In this document: positions 39,600 through 41,227 of the stretch, one piece after another
Numbering within the stretch: position 1 is the stretch's first letter
How the letters are laid out: every line of letters starts with the position of its first letter
Assembly (NCBI RefSeq): GCF_002916655.1
Contig: NZ_PPSM01000022.1
Location: 1 to 41,227, forward strand
Length of the DNA: 41,227 bases
Direction of reading: 5' to 3'
DNA from: Novosphingobium sp. HII-3
Lineage (GTDB): Bacteria; Pseudomonadota; Alphaproteobacteria; Sphingomonadales; Sphingomonadaceae
The notes under the pieces: model-generated
The model's input: only the letters and a program-made list of their open reading frames with translations
The model's database searches: none
Told to the model about the DNA's origin: nothing
Position numbers and translations under genes: made by a program

Positions 39600-40100
39600 A
39601 TGGGCTGGAACGACTTCAGCTTGCCAGCGGTTGGCGAGCGGCACGACAACGAGGATGGCACCAGCCGGCAAGCGGAGCTGGCGCTATGTCGCCCAGGGGA
39701 GCAGGTCGAGTTGATCCGGGAGCCTGAGAACCCTCATGATCCCAGAGCCGTGGCAGTGTTCAGCTGCCGGGGCGTGAGGGTCGGCTACCTCAAACGAGAT
39801 CGAGCCGTCTGGATCGGCAGCAAGATTGATCGAGGCTATGATGTGCGGGCCATCGTGGAGCGGGTGAAGGGTTCCCACATGGAGGGAGCCACCCTTGGCC
39901 TGGTCATGCGGGTGAACATGGACGGGGAGGAGCCTGAGCTACCATGTGGGGCACATGCTGGTCAGCTTGGGGCTTTTTCGCTGCGGCGATGGCTGGAAGC
40001 AACTTCCAAACGCCCTGCCGCTGCGACATCATTTGCGAACCTGCAGGACAGCCAGCGAACGCGTGCAGGCGCTCATTCAACGCATCATCCGAACGGGTAG
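39600..40100 (+). CDS. HIRAN-domain protein
   Basis: This 166-aa protein is made of a single HIRAN domain (about residues 5-110): FSLPAVGERHDNEDGTSRQA, ELIREPENPHDPRAVAVFSC and GVRVGYLKRDRAVWI. HIRAN domains recognise DNA 3' ends and damaged or stalled DNA in Rad5/HLTF-type proteins; bacterial stand-alone versions are uncharacterised. AAGGGG lies 5-6 nt before the ATG. A LexA box lies just upstream, implying SOS control. The last 45 residues look unlike the domain and could be junk sequence after a lost stop. Confidence 0.8.
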   Translation: MGWNDFSLPAVGERHDNEDGTSRQAELALCRPGEQVELIREPENPHDPRAVAVFSCRGVRVGYLKRDRAVWIGSKIDRGYDVRAIVERVKGSHMEGATLGLVMRVNMDGEEPELPCGAHAGQLGAFSLRRWLEATSKRPAAATSFANLQDSQRTRAGAHSTHHPNG

Positions 40101-40327
40101 CTGGATCACGCATTCATTACCGGGTATCGGCATAATCATGACGTGAGTCGGAGCGTGACCGAAGCGTTTTACCAAACGTTCATCGGAACGGACATGCGAA
40201 GAATGCGTTTGACAGAACCATGGACCATACATAGCTAGCAAGCAGCAACAGCAGCGATGAACACGGCGTTCAAGCCTTATTCAACGCAGTTAGCTAAGTT
40301 GGGAACAACGTTGGAAGGAGACCGACT
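40101..40327. other. 227-nt intergenic stretch with candidate promoter
   Basis: No credible gene is seen. TTGACA at 40209-40214 followed 17 bp later by TAGCTA (40232-40237) may start a short transcript towards 40434; the -10 match is poor. Otherwise nothing recognisable is found. Confidence 0.4.
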
Positions 40328-40372
40328 ATGCTGAAGATGACGTCCAAATTCGAGGGCTGGGGTGGCGACTAA
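40328..40372 (+). CDS. Possible 14-aa peptide gene
   Basis: MLKMTSKFEGWGGD is encoded between a very strong Shine-Dalgarno (GGAAGGAG, 7 nt before ATG) and a rho-independent terminator 34 nt after the stop. There is no membrane segment or clear homologue. It may be a functional micropeptide, a leader peptide of a regulatory RNA, or the remains of a longer gene. Confidence 0.35.
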   Translation: MLKMTSKFEGWGGD

Positions 40373-40405
40373 GCCTTAGCCCGTAAATAAGCATCTTGAT
40401 GCGGA

Positions 40406-40434
40406 CGCCTCGGCCTAATAAGCCGGGGCGTTTT
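40406..40434 (+). terminator. Rho-independent terminator
   Basis: CGCCTCGGC (40406-40414) pairs over nine positions (one G-U) with GCCGGGGCG (40422-40430), closing a CTAATAA loop, followed by TTTT. It would end the short transcript that starts near 40240 and insulate the next gene. Confidence 0.8.
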
Positions 40435-40450
40435 CTGTGTTGGGGTGGGA

Positions 40451-41044
40451 ATGTTGGAGTTTCTTAAGAGCCTAAAAGATGTTGCCCCAGCTGTGGGCGC
40501 TGCGACCGCGATTATCACTGCTATCGTTGCTTTGCTTGTCTTTCGGCATACCCGCATAGCAAACCGCCGCCGCGCGACGCTTGATATGGTCATGAAGACC
40601 CTGATGGATAGCTTCGCTCAAGAGCGTTATGGATCCTTCAAAAAGATCATCCGAAAGGACAAAGATCCTGAGAATCCTTTCAAGCTAGCAAGTCTGCTGG
40701 ATGCCACGGATCAAAATCATACAGATAGAGAGTTGGTACTGCATCAGCTTAATATCTACGAAATGACCTCGCTCGGCATTCGACGTAAGTTATTCGACGA
40801 GGAATTCTACAAAAGATGGTTTCATAATCAGTTCATGACTGATTTTGAGAACTCGAGAGACTTCATTCAAGGTGCGCAGGCGCGCAAAGGTTCAGTGTAT
40901 TGCGAGTTCGCGGCACTTTATAGCCGCTGGGAAAAGTCCGGCCATCCGGTGTCCAGCCCGGGCAGGATCAAGATGGCCCTGTGGTCATTGTCCGGAAAGT
41001 TCGACAAGGTCGATCAAGCTCGCGAATGGACAAAAGCGCGCTGA
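40451..41044 (+). CDS. Membrane-anchored DUF4760-like protein
   Basis: This 197-aa protein starts MLEFLKSLKDVAPAVGAATA. One membrane span (AATAIITAIVALLVFRHTRI, residues about 18-37) anchors a helical cytoplasmic domain (RRRATLDMVMKTLMDSFAQE, LNIYEMTSLGIRRKLFDEEF) that resembles DUF4760. The gene is visibly AT-richer than the phage core, suggesting separate acquisition. It is the last gene before attR, a common place for lysogen-expressed accessory genes. The role is unknown. Confidence 0.7.
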   Translation: MLEFLKSLKDVAPAVGAATAIITAIVALLVFRHTRIANRRRATLDMVMKTLMDSFAQERYGSFKKIIRKDKDPENPFKLASLLDATDQNHTDRELVLHQLNIYEMTSLGIRRKLFDEEFYKRWFHNQFMTDFENSRDFIQGAQARKGSVYCEFAALYSRWEKSGHPVSSPGRIKMALWSLSGKFDKVDQAREWTKAR

Positions 41045-41122
41045 GCTTGATCCGTGAACGCAGCCTGCTTCACCCCGCAAGTTCGAATCCCGAATGGGCA
41101 TCCACAAGGGCAGAATTTCCAA

Positions 41123-41145
41123 ACATGGTATTGAACGTGGTATCG
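41123..41145. promoter_or_regulatory. Candidate integrase arm-type sites (right)
   Basis: ACATGGTATTG (41123-41133) is identical to 140-150, and CGTGGTATCG (41136-41145) resembles 163-172. They lie 60-80 bp inside attR. Spacing differs from the left side (12 versus 22 bp), as is normal for arm sites. The rest of 41045-41204 shows no gene. Confidence 0.4.
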
Positions 41146-41204
41146 TCGTAGATCGCGTGAAAATTATCGGTTGTCTGCAATCGGTTGGAGGCTTAGTGTG
41201 GCTG

Positions 41205-41227
41205 CCACCCTCTCCGCCACTTACCCG
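41205..41227. repeat. attR: attR core, right copy of 23-bp direct repeat
   Basis: This copy is identical over 23 bp to positions 1-23. It is not preceded by a T-arm-like sequence, so this copy is the phage-derived end after integration into the tRNA-Ser gene. Confidence 0.9.

Noticed and set aside
39946..40146. 66-aa frame overlapping the 3' end of the HIRAN gene
   Set aside because: No Shine-Dalgarno and no recognised domain; it could be a remnant of a displaced gene, but support is too weak.
41075..41103. tRNA T-loop-like GTTCGAATCCC near attR
   Set aside because: The flanking bases do not form a T-stem (several mismatches) and no other tRNA arms fit.
1..41227. CRISPR arrays, insertion sequences, diversity-generating retroelement
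   Set aside because: No regularly spaced direct repeats, transposase or reverse transcriptase frames were seen; the fibre repeats are protein-level coiled-coil repeats.

Overview
The window looks like one complete temperate siphophage genome integrated in an alphaproteobacterium, most likely a sphingomonad. That host call rests on GC-rich codon use, protein families I recognise by eye, and a GTTC-N7-GTTC LexA box. It is bounded by a perfect 23-bp direct repeat (1-23 and 41205-41227). The first 15 bases of the repeat match the 3' end of a tRNA-Ser gene, so the window runs from attL to attR.

Layout. A P4-type tyrosine integrase (178-1620) sits beside attL. Thirteen genes on the minus strand (1617-8114) follow, mostly joined by ATGA overlaps. 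They include an AlpA-type regulator and a ParB/Srx-fold protein, but most have no known function. The lysogeny switch lies at 8248-9224: a cleavable CI-type repressor, a Cro-like gene, and three operators of the form ATGTCC-N5-GGAMAT placed on the leftward and rightward promoters. Rightward replication genes (9226-13223) encode a DnaB helicase and a lambda-O-like initiator whose linker carries iteron-like repeats. A minus-strand RelE/HigA-type toxin-antitoxin cassette, a zinc-ribbon gene and a degenerate tRNA-Gly(UCC) separate early from late genes.

The late operon (14294-38852) is HK97-like: HNH nuclease, small and large terminase, portal, protease, capsid, connectors, tail tube, and a tail-assembly chaperone pair joined by a -1 frameshift site (A AAT TTT). 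It continues with a 1409-aa tape measure and a single 2005-aa tail tip/fibre protein. A lysis cassette and a solitary adenine methyltransferase follow, ending at a strong terminator (38885-38916). A minus-strand lipoprotein gene is inserted between chaperone and tape measure.

The attR-side accessory region (38917-41204) holds a YozE-like gene pair, a HIRAN-domain gene under a LexA box, a short transcription unit encoding a possible 14-aa peptide, and an AT-richer DUF4760-like membrane protein. DNA damage should therefore act twice: RecA-stimulated CI cleavage induces the phage, and LexA release turns on the HIRAN gene in the lysogen. All functional names come from reading motifs and gene order; no searches were run.
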